NCBI RefSeq assembly: GCF_002270055.1
Contig: NZ_NIBG01000018.1
Coordinates: 1-64,000, forward strand
Direction of reading: 5' to 3'
Length of the DNA: 64,000 bases
From: Anaeromicrobium sediminis
Lineage (GTDB): Bacteria; Bacillota; Clostridia; Peptostreptococcales; Thermotaleaceae
The notes under the pieces are model-generated. The model did not search any database, was not told the origin of the DNA, and saw only the letters and a program-made list of their open reading frames with translations. Below are positions 45,338 to 55,037 of the stretch, one piece after another (position 1 is the stretch's first letter; each line of letters opens with the position of its first letter). The translations under genes and the position numbers were made by a program.

Positions 45338-48235
45338 GTGGACAGAAAGAAAATAAAGAAATTTAGTTCAACCATATATGAAATAATATGTAAATCCTCA
45401 TTAAAGGATGAACATATATACAACTTATTTTACTGGATTGTAATAATAAAATTTTTATATTTTAACCCTAAATATATTCATAATATACTCTCTAATGAAG
45501 AAGCCTCACTCCTTTATAATGTTGTAAAAAAACATGATGAAAAATCATTAATAAAAATTACTCATATTCTTCATGAAAAATATGATGAGTATTTTGTAAA
45601 CCCCCTAGAAGATTATTATATCCATAATATACCTATAAAAAACTTGATGAACATAAATTATATTCATTTAAATGATTGGAATAATCCGGAAATCTTAGGT
45701 TGGATATACCAATATTTCATAAAATTATTTAACAATAATATATATTCAAAAACTCAAATATTTACCCCTAGTTGGTTAGTAAAATATATGACAGACAATA
45801 CTTTAGGAAGAATATTGAAAAAACAAGATATACATATGGAATTAAAATATTATATTCCTTCAGAAGAAGAATCTAATTATGAGGGTAAAATTGAAAATTT
45901 GAAAATATTAGATCCAGCCTGTGGAACGGGACACATATTATCCTATGTATTTGAACTACTATATGAATTTTATAGTAAATTAGACTATGATAAAGAAAAA
46001 AGCATGAGATTAATATGTGAAAATCTATATGGTTTAGACATTGATTCAAAAGTAACTAATATGGCAAAATTAATTTTAATGTTTAAAGCATTAAATTTAG
46101 ATGAAAAATTTCTAACTTATAAACTAATTTTCAATATAGAAAACTTTATTTGTGAGAATATTCAGAAAAATATCTCTAATAATATTATATATGATTTTTA
46201 TAATAAAATACAATATGGTTCTCTAGTTAAAAGCAAAAAAATAACAAATATAAATATAAAAGATAATGAGAAGATAAATAGATTATTTAACATGGTCAAT
46301 GGAAAATATGACATAGTTATAACTAATCCTCCGTATTTGTCTACAAGGGCTATGCCAGAAGAAATGAAGACTTATTTAAAAAAAAATTATTATGGATATC
46401 ATAGGGATTTATTTGCAGCATTCATAGTAAGATGTATGGAATATGGAAAGGAGGATGCATATATAGGCCTTATGACTCCCTTTGTGTGGATGTTTATAAA
46501 TAGTTATGAAGATTTAAGGGAAAATGTTATTAAGAACAAGACAATTTTATCCTTAGTCCAGTTAGAATATTCTAGTTTTCAAGATGCTACTGTACCCCTT
46601 TGTTCTTTTATTTTAAAAAATAAAAGAGAAAGTATAAATAGTACCTTTGTAAGATTATCTAATTCCAAAGGAGAAGTAAATCAAGATTTAAATTTGCTAA
46701 AGGCTATAAATAATAATGTGGACTATAAATATATAATGAGTCAAAATAAATTTTTAAAGATTCCTAAAAAAAATATAGCCTATTGGGTAGAAGATAATAT
46801 GGTACAAGTCTTTGAAAAGGGAGAAGAACTAGGCAATATGGCAGCTTGTAGAGTAGGCCTTCAAACCAGTGATAATAATAGGTTTGTGAGATTTTGGTAT
46901 GAAGTAGACATTAACCATGTGGCATTTAATATAAGAAATAAAAGTGAAGCTATAGAGTCTCAAAAAAAGTGGTTCCCTTATAATAAGGGTGGCAATTTTA
47001 GAAAATGGTATGGAAATTTGATTCACGTGGTAAATTGGTACAATGACGGAGAAAATATAAGATCATACAATAATTATTTAAATAAAAATAGAAAATCTAA
47101 TATAGGCATAGCTAATACCCAGTATTATTTTAAAAAGGGTATAACCTGGTCCTTTGTAAGTTCCTCATACTTTGGTGCACGAATTAATCCGCCTGGATTC
47201 ATATTTGATACGGCTGGTTCCTGTATTTTTTTAGATGAAAGTTTAATAAATTATATGACTGGTTTTTTATGTTCTAAAGTGTGTGATAAAATTATGAAAA
47301 TAATAAACCCCACTTTAAATTTCCAGCCTAAAGATATAGGTAAGATTCCCATAGTGATTAAAGAGAAGGAAAAGGTAGAGAGATTGGCTCAAAGGGCCAT
47401 AGATATATGTAGAAAAGATTGGGAAGAAAGAGAAATCTTTTGGGGTTTTAAATACCATCCCCTTTTAAAATATAGGGAAGAAAAGTTGGAAAATGCTTGT
47501 GACTACTACTTAGGCCAAAAGGATAAAGAGGTGGAAAAATTAGCTAAGATAGAAGAAAATATAAATAAAATATTTATAAAAAACTATGGATTAAATTTAG
47601 ATTATAGGGTTAAGAAAGAGGATGTAATATTATCACAAGTGGATAAGGAAGGCTTAATAAAATCATTAATATCCTATTTTGTAGGATGCATTATGGGTAG
47701 ATATGATATAAACAAAGAAGGAGTAATCTTTGCAGGAGGACAATTTTATGAAAATATATACCAATTTAAACCTAGTGAATTTGAAATAATAGAAACTAGT
47801 AGATTATGCGAAGAGTTAATAAATATTATAAAGTTTGTATTTAAAGAAAAATACTTTCATGAGAATATAGAGTTTATTGGAAATTTATTAGGAAAAGACA
47901 AGGATCCAATGAAAAATATAAGAAAATATATAATGAATGGATTTTACAAGGACCATATAAAAAAATATAAAAAAAGACCCATATATTTCAAATTATCTTC
48001 TGGAAAGAGAAATTCATTTGAAGGGTACTTGTACATCCATAGATATAAAAACGTCACCTTCCATAAGTTAGTAAAAGAAATAAAAAGCATATTAAAATAC
48101 AAAGATGAAGAAGAAAAAATTGAACTCATAAATTACATAAAGAAAATAGAAGATATAAGGGATTTGAAAATTAATTTAGATGATGGAATAAAAAATAATT
48201 ATGAGTTTATGGGTAAAATATTAAAAAAAATATAA
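45338..48235 (+). CDS. Orphan PglX-like adenine-specific DNA methyltransferase
   Basis: 965 residues. SAM-binding motif I LDPACGTGHIL (about 190), GLDID after it, and catalytic motif NPPY (about 330) identify an N6-adenine methyltransferase. Features such as FTPSWLVKYMTDNTLGR and RVGLQTSDNNRFVRFWYEV resemble BREX PglX and type IIG enzymes. It is shorter than the about 1200-residue PglX, and no brxA, brxB, brxC, pglZ, brxL or restriction gene lies nearby. It could be a solitary methylase or a single-chain restriction-modification protein. GTG start. Confidence 0.82.
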   Translation: MDRKKIKKFSSTIYEIICKSSLKDEHIYNLFYWIVIIKFLYFNPKYIHNILSNEEASLLYNVVKKHDEKSLIKITHILHEKYDEYFVNPLEDYYIHNIPIKNLMNINYIHLNDWNNPEILGWIYQYFIKLFNNNIYSKTQIFTPSWLVKYMTDNTLGRILKKQDIHMELKYYIPSEEESNYEGKIENLKILDPACGTGHILSYVFELLYEFYSKLDYDKEKSMRLICENLYGLDIDSKVTNMAKLILMFKALNLDEKFLTYKLIFNIENFICENIQKNISNNIIYDFYNKIQYGSLVKSKKITNINIKDNEKINRLFNMVNGKYDIVITNPPYLSTRAMPEEMKTYLKKNYYGYHRDLFAAFIVRCMEYGKEDAYIGLMTPFVWMFINSYEDLRENVIKNKTILSLVQLEYSSFQDATVPLCSFILKNKRESINSTFVRLSNSKGEVNQDLNLLKAINNNVDYKYIMSQNKFLKIPKKNIAYWVEDNMVQVFEKGEELGNMAACRVGLQTSDNNRFVRFWYEVDINHVAFNIRNKSEAIESQKKWFPYNKGGNFRKWYGNLIHVVNWYNDGENIRSYNNYLNKNRKSNIGIANTQYYFKKGITWSFVSSSYFGARINPPGFIFDTAGSCIFLDESLINYMTGFLCSKVCDKIMKIINPTLNFQPKDIGKIPIVIKEKEKVERLAQRAIDICRKDWEEREIFWGFKYHPLLKYREEKLENACDYYLGQKDKEVEKLAKIEENINKIFIKNYGLNLDYRVKKEDVILSQVDKEGLIKSLISYFVGCIMGRYDINKEGVIFAGGQFYENIYQFKPSEFEIIETSRLCEELINIIKFVFKEKYFHENIEFIGNLLGKDKDPMKNIRKYIMNGFYKDHIKKYKKRPIYFKLSSGKRNSFEGYLYIHRYKNVTFHKLVKEIKSILKYKDEEEKIELINYIKKIEDIRDLKINLDDGIKNNYEFMGKILKKI

Positions 48236-48317
48236 TAAAACATATATTTTTCGCCTAGGACTAGCACAAAGCACATATAATTTTATGAAAGATTTTTTCT
48301 ATGCAGGGGGAAAATAT

Positions 48318-49403
48318 ATGTTTTATTTTTTAAAAAAATATAAATTAATATTTATAATTGTTATTGCAATTATTTTGGGTAATATGTTTTCTAAGGATAT
48401 AGTGACCATATTTGTTGAAAAGGAATTAAATTTTCAGCTGTCCCATCTACTAAAGGATAGAAATAGGGCTATTTTGAATGAGGATAAGGCTAGTCTTAAA
48501 TCATATTATGACCTAAATACTACCTATGGAAAATGGGCATATTACCATGAAATTAAGAAGATGAAATATCTTCATAATTGGTCTGAAAAACAAGGTGTTA
48601 CATTTACTGAAATAAATTCAGATGTGGATGTGAAATGGATAAAAGGAAAATATAACGGCTTTATGGCAAACTTAGCAGTGTCTACTGAATATATATACAA
48701 ATATAATATAGGTAGTGAAAAAGCTAACTCTTTTAGAATTGGAACTTATCATTCCATTTACATAAAGGAAACGGATGAGGGATTTGTAATTGCAAAAGAA
48801 TGGTATAAGGATCCCTTTGCCGATTCATTAAATATGGAAGAAGTAAAGAGTGATGAAATAAGGAAATATATAGAAAGCCAGAAGGAAAGAGACCTAGAAA
48901 AAATATCCGATAGAAGGAAAAAGGCAATAGAATATGCAGATAAATATTGTGGTGCAGCTGGAGTAGAGAATAGGAGCTATAATAAAAAATATAGAAATTT
49001 CAATCCTTTAGGTGGAGATTGTGCTAACTTTGCCTCTCAGATTCTTCATGAAGGTGGAAAATTCAAAAAAACTAGTAGCTGGAATTATAGTAAGGGAAAT
49101 GGTAGTAGGAGTTGGTTAAATGCCCAAGGATTTAAAGAATATATGCTTTATTCAGGAAGGGCTTCTTTAGTAGCTTACGGTGACTATAATAAAGTCTATA
49201 AGGCTGCTTATAAATTACTTCCTGGCGATTTTGTAGCCTATGAAAAAAAAGGGAAAATAACTCATATATCAGTAATTTCAGGGGCTGATTCTAAGGGGTA
49301 TTCACTAGTTAATTGTCATAATACAGACAGGTATAGGGTACCTTGGGATTTAGGATGGAGTAATAAAGGGATTAAATTCTATTTAGTCCATGTACATTTT
49401 TAA
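48318..49403 (+). CDS. Amidase-domain protein (Amidase_6), membrane-anchored
   Basis: 361 residues: an N-terminal membrane anchor (about 8-26), an undefined middle region, and a C-terminal Amidase_6 domain with DCANFASQILHEGG (catalytic Cys), HISVISG (His) and VNCHNTDRYRVPW. Family members are extracytoplasmic Cys hydrolases of Firmicutes, often induced in sporulation. I start at 48318, seven bases after CAGGGGG. Confidence 0.82.
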   Translation: MFYFLKKYKLIFIIVIAIILGNMFSKDIVTIFVEKELNFQLSHLLKDRNRAILNEDKASLKSYYDLNTTYGKWAYYHEIKKMKYLHNWSEKQGVTFTEINSDVDVKWIKGKYNGFMANLAVSTEYIYKYNIGSEKANSFRIGTYHSIYIKETDEGFVIAKEWYKDPFADSLNMEEVKSDEIRKYIESQKERDLEKISDRRKKAIEYADKYCGAAGVENRSYNKKYRNFNPLGGDCANFASQILHEGGKFKKTSSWNYSKGNGSRSWLNAQGFKEYMLYSGRASLVAYGDYNKVYKAAYKLLPGDFVAYEKKGKITHISVISGADSKGYSLVNCHNTDRYRVPWDLGWSNKGIKFYLVHVHF

Positions 49404-49445
49404 AATTATGCTTAGGTCCTATTATCGCAGGACATTATAAGAAGA

Positions 49446-49475
49446 AAAAAGCATCTGATTTTTCAGATGCTTTTT
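49446..49475. terminator. Bidirectional terminator between amidase and sspH genes
   Basis: GCATCTGA and TCAGATGC pair around TTTT with A5 before and T5 after, so it works on both strands. Confidence 0.85.
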
Positions 49476-49644
49476 AGTGTTCATTTAATTCTCTTATGGG
49501 GACTATTATCTCTTCATCGAAGGTAGTAATCAAAGCTGTATTAGTTTTAGGATCTATATTTTCTATCCATATGGATTCTCCACTATATAATACGGTAACA
49601 TTTCCAGTGCCCTCTAAAATTTGTTTTGCACGTTTATAGTTCAT
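49474..49644 (-). CDS. sspH: H-type small acid-soluble spore protein
   Basis: A 56-residue frame on the minus strand begins MNYKRAKQILEGTGNVTVLY and continues GESIWIENIDPKTNTALI, ending VPIRELNEH. It matches the H-type SASP pattern (KRAKEI...V.Y.G..V.IE.VD...TA.....VPV.EL). An AAAGGAGGT site lies upstream. It is a minor spore-core protein made in the forespore. Confidence 0.85.
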   Translation of the reverse strand: MNYKRAKQILEGTGNVTVLYSGESIWIENIDPKTNTALITTFDEEIIVPIRELNEH

Positions 49645-49783
49645 ATAAATACCTCCTTTCTTAATATATAATTCCCAAATAAGAAAAAATAATTATGAAA
49701 AATCTTTATAAAGTAATTAATGGATGATTTGACTAAAATATATAAGTGTATATATAATAAAGAAAATTGTTTTCAATAAATTT

Positions 49784-49812
49784 TTGTAAAAAACTGAAAC
49801 GTTTGCTATAAT
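49784..49812 (+). promoter_or_regulatory. Promoter and operator of the LacI-type regulator gene
   Basis: TTGTAA (49784-49789) and TATAAT (49807-49812) are 17 bp apart. Between them GAAACGTTTGC (centre 49800/49801) is a copy of the AAACGTTTGC palindrome seen before other genes of the region, so autoregulation is likely. Confidence 0.6.
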
Positions 49813-49851
49813 TATAACAATATACTGAAAAATGGAGTTGAGTAAGTTGGG

Positions 49852-50841
49852 GTAACGATAAAAGACATAGCAAGAGAGTTAGGTATATCATATTCTTCAG
49901 TTTCTAGAGCTTTGAGTAACAAAGAGGGTGTTAGTAAAGAAACTAGAAAGAAAGTATTAAAAGAAGCTAAGAGAATTGGATATCGGCCTAATCAACTTGC
50001 TAGAGAACTAGTGACGAAACAATCAAACACAATTGGAGTAATTATACCGGATATATTAAATCCCTTTTTTGCTGAGATAGCAAAGGGGATTTTAGAAGAA
50101 GCTAGTATTAAGGGCTACACAGCATTATTATGTGTAACCAATTGGGATGTGCAATTAGAGAAGAAATATATAAAAAATTTAGAGGAAAAAAGGGTAGAGG
50201 GAATAATAATAAAGCCCTGTGAGGATGAACAAAAATTAGAAGACAGCATAAATACTCCTTATGTAATATTAGAGGGAAATAATGTGAATAGTGCACATAG
50301 CTGTGTAGAGGTAGATAATGAAAAGGGCGGATATATAGGTACAAAGCACCTTATAGAGTGTGGCTATAGAAAAATTGCATATGTAGGTGGAAAGAAATAT
50401 GCCTATTCTAATGAAAAAAGACTAAAGGGGTATAAAAGAGCCTTAGCAGAAAATAACATTGACCTAGATGAAAATCTCATATTATCAGGGGAATTTGATT
50501 CTAAGAGTGGTTATGAATTAGCTAAAACGGCATTGGCTGATAATCCCCATATTGATGGCATATTTTGTGGTAATGACGTAATGGCCTTAGGTGTGTTACA
50601 CTATGCAAATCAAGCTGGAATAAATATACCAGAAGAATTGGGTGTAGTTGGATTTGATGATATATCCTATGCATCACTTCCACAAATAGAATTAACTACT
50701 GTATATCAACCTAAGTATAATTTAGGTAAACTAGCTGTAAATACCCTTTTAGATGACATAAAAGAGGGAAAAGAAAAAACTTTAAAACGCATAATATTAC
50801 AACCGGATTTAATTAAGAGAAAGACTACTAGAAAAATTTAA
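49852..50841 (+). CDS. LacI-family sugar regulator, start codon apparently disrupted
   Basis: The open frame encodes a whole LacI repressor: helix-turn-helix VTIKDIARELGISYSSVSRA, hinge NQLARELV, then a periplasmic-binding-protein-like domain ending KRKTTRK. No ATG, GTG or TTG precedes the helix-turn-helix in this frame. A TTG at 49847 (and an ATG at 49832) with GGAG upstream is out of phase by one base and runs into TAA in TTG GGG TAA. One extra G, or two fewer, in the GGGG run would restore the gene. The next in-frame TTG (49912) would remove most of the DNA-binding domain. Possible mutation, sequence error or unusual start. Confidence 0.75.
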   Translation, partial: VTIKDIARELGISYSSVSRALSNKEGVSKETRKKVLKEAKRIGYRPNQLARELVTKQSNTIGVIIPDILNPFFAEIAKGILEEASIKGYTALLCVTNWDVQLEKKYIKNLEEKRVEGIIIKPCEDEQKLEDSINTPYVILEGNNVNSAHSCVEVDNEKGGYIGTKHLIECGYRKIAYVGGKKYAYSNEKRLKGYKRALAENNIDLDENLILSGEFDSKSGYELAKTALADNPHIDGIFCGNDVMALGVLHYANQAGINIPEELGVVGFDDISYASLPQIELTTVYQPKYNLGKLAVNTLLDDIKEGKEKTLKRIILQPDLIKRKTTRKI

Positions 50842-50852
50842 TTTATGAATGG

Positions 50853-50886
50853 AAAAAGCTTCTATCAAATTGATAGAAGCTTTTTT
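50853..50886 (+). terminator. Terminator after the LacI-type gene
   Basis: AAAAGCTTCTATC pairs with GATAGAAGCTTTT around AAATT, then a T-run. Confidence 0.85.
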
Positions 50887-51133
50887 ACTTCCTAGGGAAT
50901 TACAATTTTTTCAAATAATGTATACAATATTATGTTAAAAATAAAACGAAAACGTTGTCTAAGTCTAAAAAACGAAAAATTTCGACAAAATAGAAATTTA
51001 TAGCAAAAATGAAAAAATAAATTTAATCATAAAAAAAGGAGAACTGTTGTAAATACTTGTATGGTAGAAAAATTCCCATAGTATAGGAGGTTACAAAAAT
51101 CAATTAAATATTCTGAAGATTGTAAATAAAGCA
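50887..51133 (+). other. Gene-free AT-rich stretch upstream of the ABC operon
   Basis: No credible reading frame. It holds a weak half-palindrome GAAAACGTTGTC (centre 50953/50954) and an AGGAGG near 51087 with no start codon behind it, possibly debris of a lost gene. Confidence 0.3.
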
Positions 51134-51200
51134 TTGACTTCTGATTCGAATTGATATAACATAAAAAATAACTACAACAAACGTTTGCGGAAAACGTTTT
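51134..51200 (+). promoter_or_regulatory. Promoter and double operator of the sugar ABC operon
   Basis: TTGACT (51134-51139) is followed by GATATAACAT, giving a -10 at either 15 or 17 bp. Downstream are two palindromes: CAACAAACGTTTGCGG (51175-51190) and GAAAACGTTTTT (centre 51195/51196). The layout closely copies the iolG promoter at 57274. Confidence 0.6.
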
Positions 51201-51345
51201 TTAAAAGATGTAAAGTTGCATAATTATGGAACTTTACAAAAATTACTACTGAAAAAAAGTGAAAAATGAATCTTTTGCGATATGAAGTTGCAATTGTCTA
51301 TTGCAGTTTTATATAAACCATTTTTATTTAAGGGGGAATTTTCTT

Positions 51346-52311
51346 ATGAAGACTAAAAGACTTTTAGCTCTTGGTCTAGTACTAGTATTAGTTTTATCCA
51401 TGTTCGTAGGATGTGGACAATCAACAGATACTTCAAGTGAAGAAGGAAAAAAGGAAGATGACAAAATTGTAATAGGTGTAGCTGCATCTAGTTTCTCTGA
51501 TAAGTGGCAAACTTATCTTTATGATGCAATAAAGGCTGAAGCTGAAAAGGCTGAAAATGTAGAAGTAGTATTTACTGATGGTAAAGATGATTCTGCTACT
51601 CAATTAGCTAATGTTGAGAACTTAGTAGCTCAAGGAGTTGACGCTATTATATTAGTAATCGTTGATACAGATGCTCCACAACCATACGTTAACCTTTGTA
51701 AAGATGCTGGAATTCCATTAGTAGGAGTTAACCGTATATTTGAAGGCTCAGATGTATATGTAGGATCTGAATCTATTGATGCAGGTATAGTACAAATGGA
51801 AAAGGTTGTTGAATTAATTGGTGAAAAAGGAAACATTGGTATATTAAGAGGTATGGCAGGACAAGAGGCTGAAATTAAGAGAACTGAAGGAAATAATCAA
51901 ATTGCAGATAAGTATGAAAATGTAAACGTTATTAGAACTGATATTGGAATGTGGGATAGAGCAAAGGGAATGGAAATTACTGAAAACTGGTTACAATCAG
52001 GTGATGAATTTGCTGCTATCGTATCTAATAATGATGAGATGGCAATAGGTGCCATAAGAGCGTTAGAAGCTGAAGGTAAACTTGATGATGTTGTTGTAGC
52101 AGGTGTTGATGCTACTATGGATGCCCTTGAATATGTTAAAGACGGAAAATTAGATGTAACTGTATTCCAAAGTCCATTTGGTCAAGGTGGAGAATCATTA
52201 AAGGCAGCTGTTAAGCTTGTTAAAGGTGAAAAAGTAGAAAAGAACGTTTGGGTTCCTTTTGAATTAGTAACTAAAGAAAATGTAGAAGAGTACATAGCTA
52301 AGTGGCAATAG
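51346..52311 (+). CDS. Sugar ABC transporter substrate-binding lipoprotein
   Basis: 321 residues with a lipoprotein signal (lipobox MFVGC, Cys about 24), a Ser/Glu-rich linker and a type 1 periplasmic-binding-protein fold of the ribose/inositol class (IVIGVAASSFSDKWQ; VSNNDEMAIGAIRALE). The neighbours suggest myo-inositol or a related cyclitol. The ATG at 51346 follows AAGGGGG. Confidence 0.9.
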   Translation: MKTKRLLALGLVLVLVLSMFVGCGQSTDTSSEEGKKEDDKIVIGVAASSFSDKWQTYLYDAIKAEAEKAENVEVVFTDGKDDSATQLANVENLVAQGVDAIILVIVDTDAPQPYVNLCKDAGIPLVGVNRIFEGSDVYVGSESIDAGIVQMEKVVELIGEKGNIGILRGMAGQEAEIKRTEGNNQIADKYENVNVIRTDIGMWDRAKGMEITENWLQSGDEFAAIVSNNDEMAIGAIRALEAEGKLDDVVVAGVDATMDALEYVKDGKLDVTVFQSPFGQGGESLKAAVKLVKGEKVEKNVWVPFELVTKENVEEYIAKWQ

Positions 52312-52341
52312 ACATGAACTAATAGTAGTAAAAATAAATAG

Positions 52342-52370
52342 GGAAGAAGAGTTGTAAAGACTTTTCTTCC
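52342..52370 (+). other. Intra-operon hairpin after the binding-protein gene
   Basis: GGAAGAAGAGT pairs with ACTTTTCTTCC (one G-U pair) around a 7-nt loop. Such hairpins stabilise or partly terminate the binding-protein mRNA so that it is made in excess over the membrane subunits. Confidence 0.5.
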
Positions 52371-52393
52371 TTAATTAAAAGAAGGTGAAGTCT

Positions 52394-53893
52394 GTGACGG
52401 ATAATTGTATCTTAGAGATGAGAAATATTGTAAAAGAGTTTCCAGGGGTAAAAGCCCTAGATGGAGTAAACCTAAAGGTAAGAAAAGGGACAGTTCATGC
52501 ACTAATGGGAGAAAATGGTGCAGGTAAATCTACCCTTATGAAAATATTAATGGGCATATACGAACCAAATGGTGGAGAAGTAATATTTAAAGGGAAACAG
52601 TTAGTTTGCAAAGGAACAAAAGCTGCTATTGAAAGTGGTATATCAATGATTCATCAGGAGTTAAGCCCAATACCTGATATGACAGTGGCAGAAAATATAT
52701 ACCTAGGAAGAGAACCTGTAAAGGGATTCATTGTTGATGAGAAAGAATTGTATAGAAAAACAGAAGAATTATTTAAAGAATTAGACATTAAAATTGATGT
52801 AACTAGTAAGATGCGAGATTTATCTACTGCATATACTCAAATGGTAGAGATTGCAAAGGCTATTTCATATAATGCGGATTTGATTATTATGGATGAACCT
52901 ACTTCTGCAATAACAGAGAAGGAAGTAGACCATCTGTTTACTATAATAAATAAATTGAGGGATAAAGGCGTTGCCATTATTTATATAACTCATAAAATGG
53001 AAGAAGTTTTTCAAATAACAGATGAAGTAACTGTACTTAGGGACGGTCAATATGTGGGAACTGAACTTGCTGAAAATATAGATAATAATAAACTAATTGA
53101 AATGATGGTTGGAAGAGAATTGAAGGAAATGTTTCCAAAGACCATTGTAGATATTAAGGAAGAAATATTAGCAATTAAGGATTTCACATTAGAAGGAAAA
53201 TTTCAAAATGTAAGCTTCAATGTAAGAAAGGGAGAAATCCTAGGTCTAGCAGGTCTTATGGGAGCAGGTCGCTCTGAAGTGGTAGAGAGTTTATTTGGAA
53301 TTAATCTTCCGGATTCAGGTGAAGTTTATATTAATGGAAAGAAAGTAAATATAAAGTCACCGGCAGATGCAATTAAAAATGGTATAGGCCTACTTACAGA
53401 AGATAGAAAACTAACAGGATGTTTCTTGCCCCTAGCTTTAACTGATAATATGATAATGCCTATTGTTGATGATTACACTAATGGCTTATTAATATCAGAT
53501 AAAAAGGTTAATGATGACTGTCAAGAACAAAGGATAAGCTTAAATGTAAAAACACCTAATTTAGAACAGATAATAGGAAACTTAAGTGGTGGAAATCAGC
53601 AAAAGGTATTATTGGCAAGATGGATGTTAACAAGCCCAGATATACTTATAGTAGATGAACCTACAAGGGGGATAGACGTAGGAGCAAAATCTGAAATTCA
53701 TAAATTAATGTGCAAATTAGCAGGAATGGGTAAGGCAATAATCATGATTTCATCAGAAATGCCAGAAGTTTTAGGTATGAGCGATAGGGTTGTAGTAATG
53801 CATGAAGGTAAAAAGACAGGAGAGCTTATGAGAGAAGAGGCTACTCAAGAGAAGGTCATGGAGTTAGCTACAGGTATTGTATCTGCAAAATAA
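52394..53893 (+). CDS. Sugar ABC transporter ATPase (two fused ABC domains)
   Basis: 499 residues, RbsA/XylG/MglA type. First domain: Walker A GENGAGKST and Walker B IIMDEPTSAI. Second domain has a degenerate Walker A (GLMGAGRSEV), signature LSGGNQQKVLLARW and Walker B ILIVDEPTRGIDVGAK. I use the GTG at 52394, six bases after AGAAGGTG. Confidence 0.93.
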   Translation: MTDNCILEMRNIVKEFPGVKALDGVNLKVRKGTVHALMGENGAGKSTLMKILMGIYEPNGGEVIFKGKQLVCKGTKAAIESGISMIHQELSPIPDMTVAENIYLGREPVKGFIVDEKELYRKTEELFKELDIKIDVTSKMRDLSTAYTQMVEIAKAISYNADLIIMDEPTSAITEKEVDHLFTIINKLRDKGVAIIYITHKMEEVFQITDEVTVLRDGQYVGTELAENIDNNKLIEMMVGRELKEMFPKTIVDIKEEILAIKDFTLEGKFQNVSFNVRKGEILGLAGLMGAGRSEVVESLFGINLPDSGEVYINGKKVNIKSPADAIKNGIGLLTEDRKLTGCFLPLALTDNMIMPIVDDYTNGLLISDKKVNDDCQEQRISLNVKTPNLEQIIGNLSGGNQQKVLLARWMLTSPDILIVDEPTRGIDVGAKSEIHKLMCKLAGMGKAIIMISSEMPEVLGMSDRVVVMHEGKKTGELMREEATQEKVMELATGIVSAK

Positions 53894-53922
53894 ATTTAGA
53901 CCTGGCGAAAGGAGAATCAAAT

Positions 53923-54894
53923 ATGTCAGAAAGTGCTGTTATTAAACAAAAAGATAATAAATTTGATTTTAGGAAATTTGCAAATAAATATGGTATTATG
54001 GTTATTTTATTACTTATGGTTATAGGAATGTCTTTATTGACACCAGCCTTTTACAACCCTAGAAACTTAATAAATATAGTTAGACAAGTTTCCGTTATCG
54101 GAACTATAGCATTTGGTGTTACGTTAATAATCATAACGGGAGGTATAGACCTTTCATCTGGTTCTACATTAGCATTAGTAGGGGTTATTGTTGCTAACTA
54201 TGCTTCACCAGAAGGAAGTATATTTCTTGCTATAGTTATGGGTATTATAGTTGGGGGTATATGTGGTTTTATAAATGGAGGAACTTTAGCTACTACAGGT
54301 ATACCACCTTTCATAGCAACACTAGGTATGTTTACAGCAGCTAGAGGTGCAGCGCTACTTTATAGTGGAGGAAGGCCTATAAGTAATTTATCAGATTCAT
54401 TCCTAGTAATAGGTGGAGGTAGTGTAGGATTTATACCTATTCCTGTTATATTATTCTTAACTATGGGATTTTTAACACATGTGTTACTTAAAAAGACTAA
54501 GTTAGGTAAATACATATATGCCATAGGTGGAAATGAGCAAGCGGCCATGGTTTGTGGTATTAATGTTAAAAAAGTAAAGATACTTATATACACATATGCA
54601 GGTATGATGTCAGCTGTAGCTGGTATAATACTTACTTCAAGGGTGAGTTCAGGGAATCCAACAGCAGGTATTGGATACGAGCTAGATGCTATTGCATCAA
54701 CAGTTATTGGTGGAACTAGTTTAACTGGTGGTATTGGTACTATTGGAGGAACTATAGTAGGTGCCCTAATAATCGGAGTACTTAACAATGGACTTAGTCT
54801 ACTTGGCGTATCTCCTTATTGGCAACAGGTAATAAAGGGTGGAATTATAGTTGGCGCCGTTGTACTAGACGTTTATAAGCATAAAAAGAAATAA
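53923..54894 (+). CDS. Sugar ABC transporter permease (RbsC type)
   Basis: 323 residues, about ten membrane helices, with the family motif GVTLIIITGGIDLSSGSTLA and the ATPase-coupling region GGNEQAAMVCGINVKKVK. Completes the importer with the two preceding genes. Confidence 0.93.
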   Translation: MSESAVIKQKDNKFDFRKFANKYGIMVILLLMVIGMSLLTPAFYNPRNLINIVRQVSVIGTIAFGVTLIIITGGIDLSSGSTLALVGVIVANYASPEGSIFLAIVMGIIVGGICGFINGGTLATTGIPPFIATLGMFTAARGAALLYSGGRPISNLSDSFLVIGGGSVGFIPIPVILFLTMGFLTHVLLKKTKLGKYIYAIGGNEQAAMVCGINVKKVKILIYTYAGMMSAVAGIILTSRVSSGNPTAGIGYELDAIASTVIGGTSLTGGIGTIGGTIVGALIIGVLNNGLSLLGVSPYWQQVIKGGIIVGAVVLDVYKHKKK

Positions 54895-54920
54895 ATTGTA
54901 TATTAGAGGAAAAAAAAATA

Positions 54921-54953
54921 AAAGGTTGCTAAATGATAGGATTATCATCTAGC
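54921..54953 (+). terminator. Hairpin after the ABC operon
   Basis: AGGTTGCTA and TAGCAACCT pair, extended by ATGAT/ATCAT. It lacks a T-tract but is the only strong hairpin after the permease gene. Confidence 0.5.
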
Positions 54954-54995
54954 AACCTCTACTCTATACATAAAAGAACAGTTAATAAATGGGAA

Positions 54996-55028
54996 AATAT
55001 AAAGGGGTTAACTAACCCCCTTTATATT
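54996..55028 (-). terminator. Terminator of the symporter gene
   Basis: AATATAAAGGGG and CCCCCTTTATATT pair with one bulge, just beyond the minus-strand stop codon. A modest U-tract follows on the minus strand. Confidence 0.6.
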
Positions 55029-55037
55029 GACTGATTA

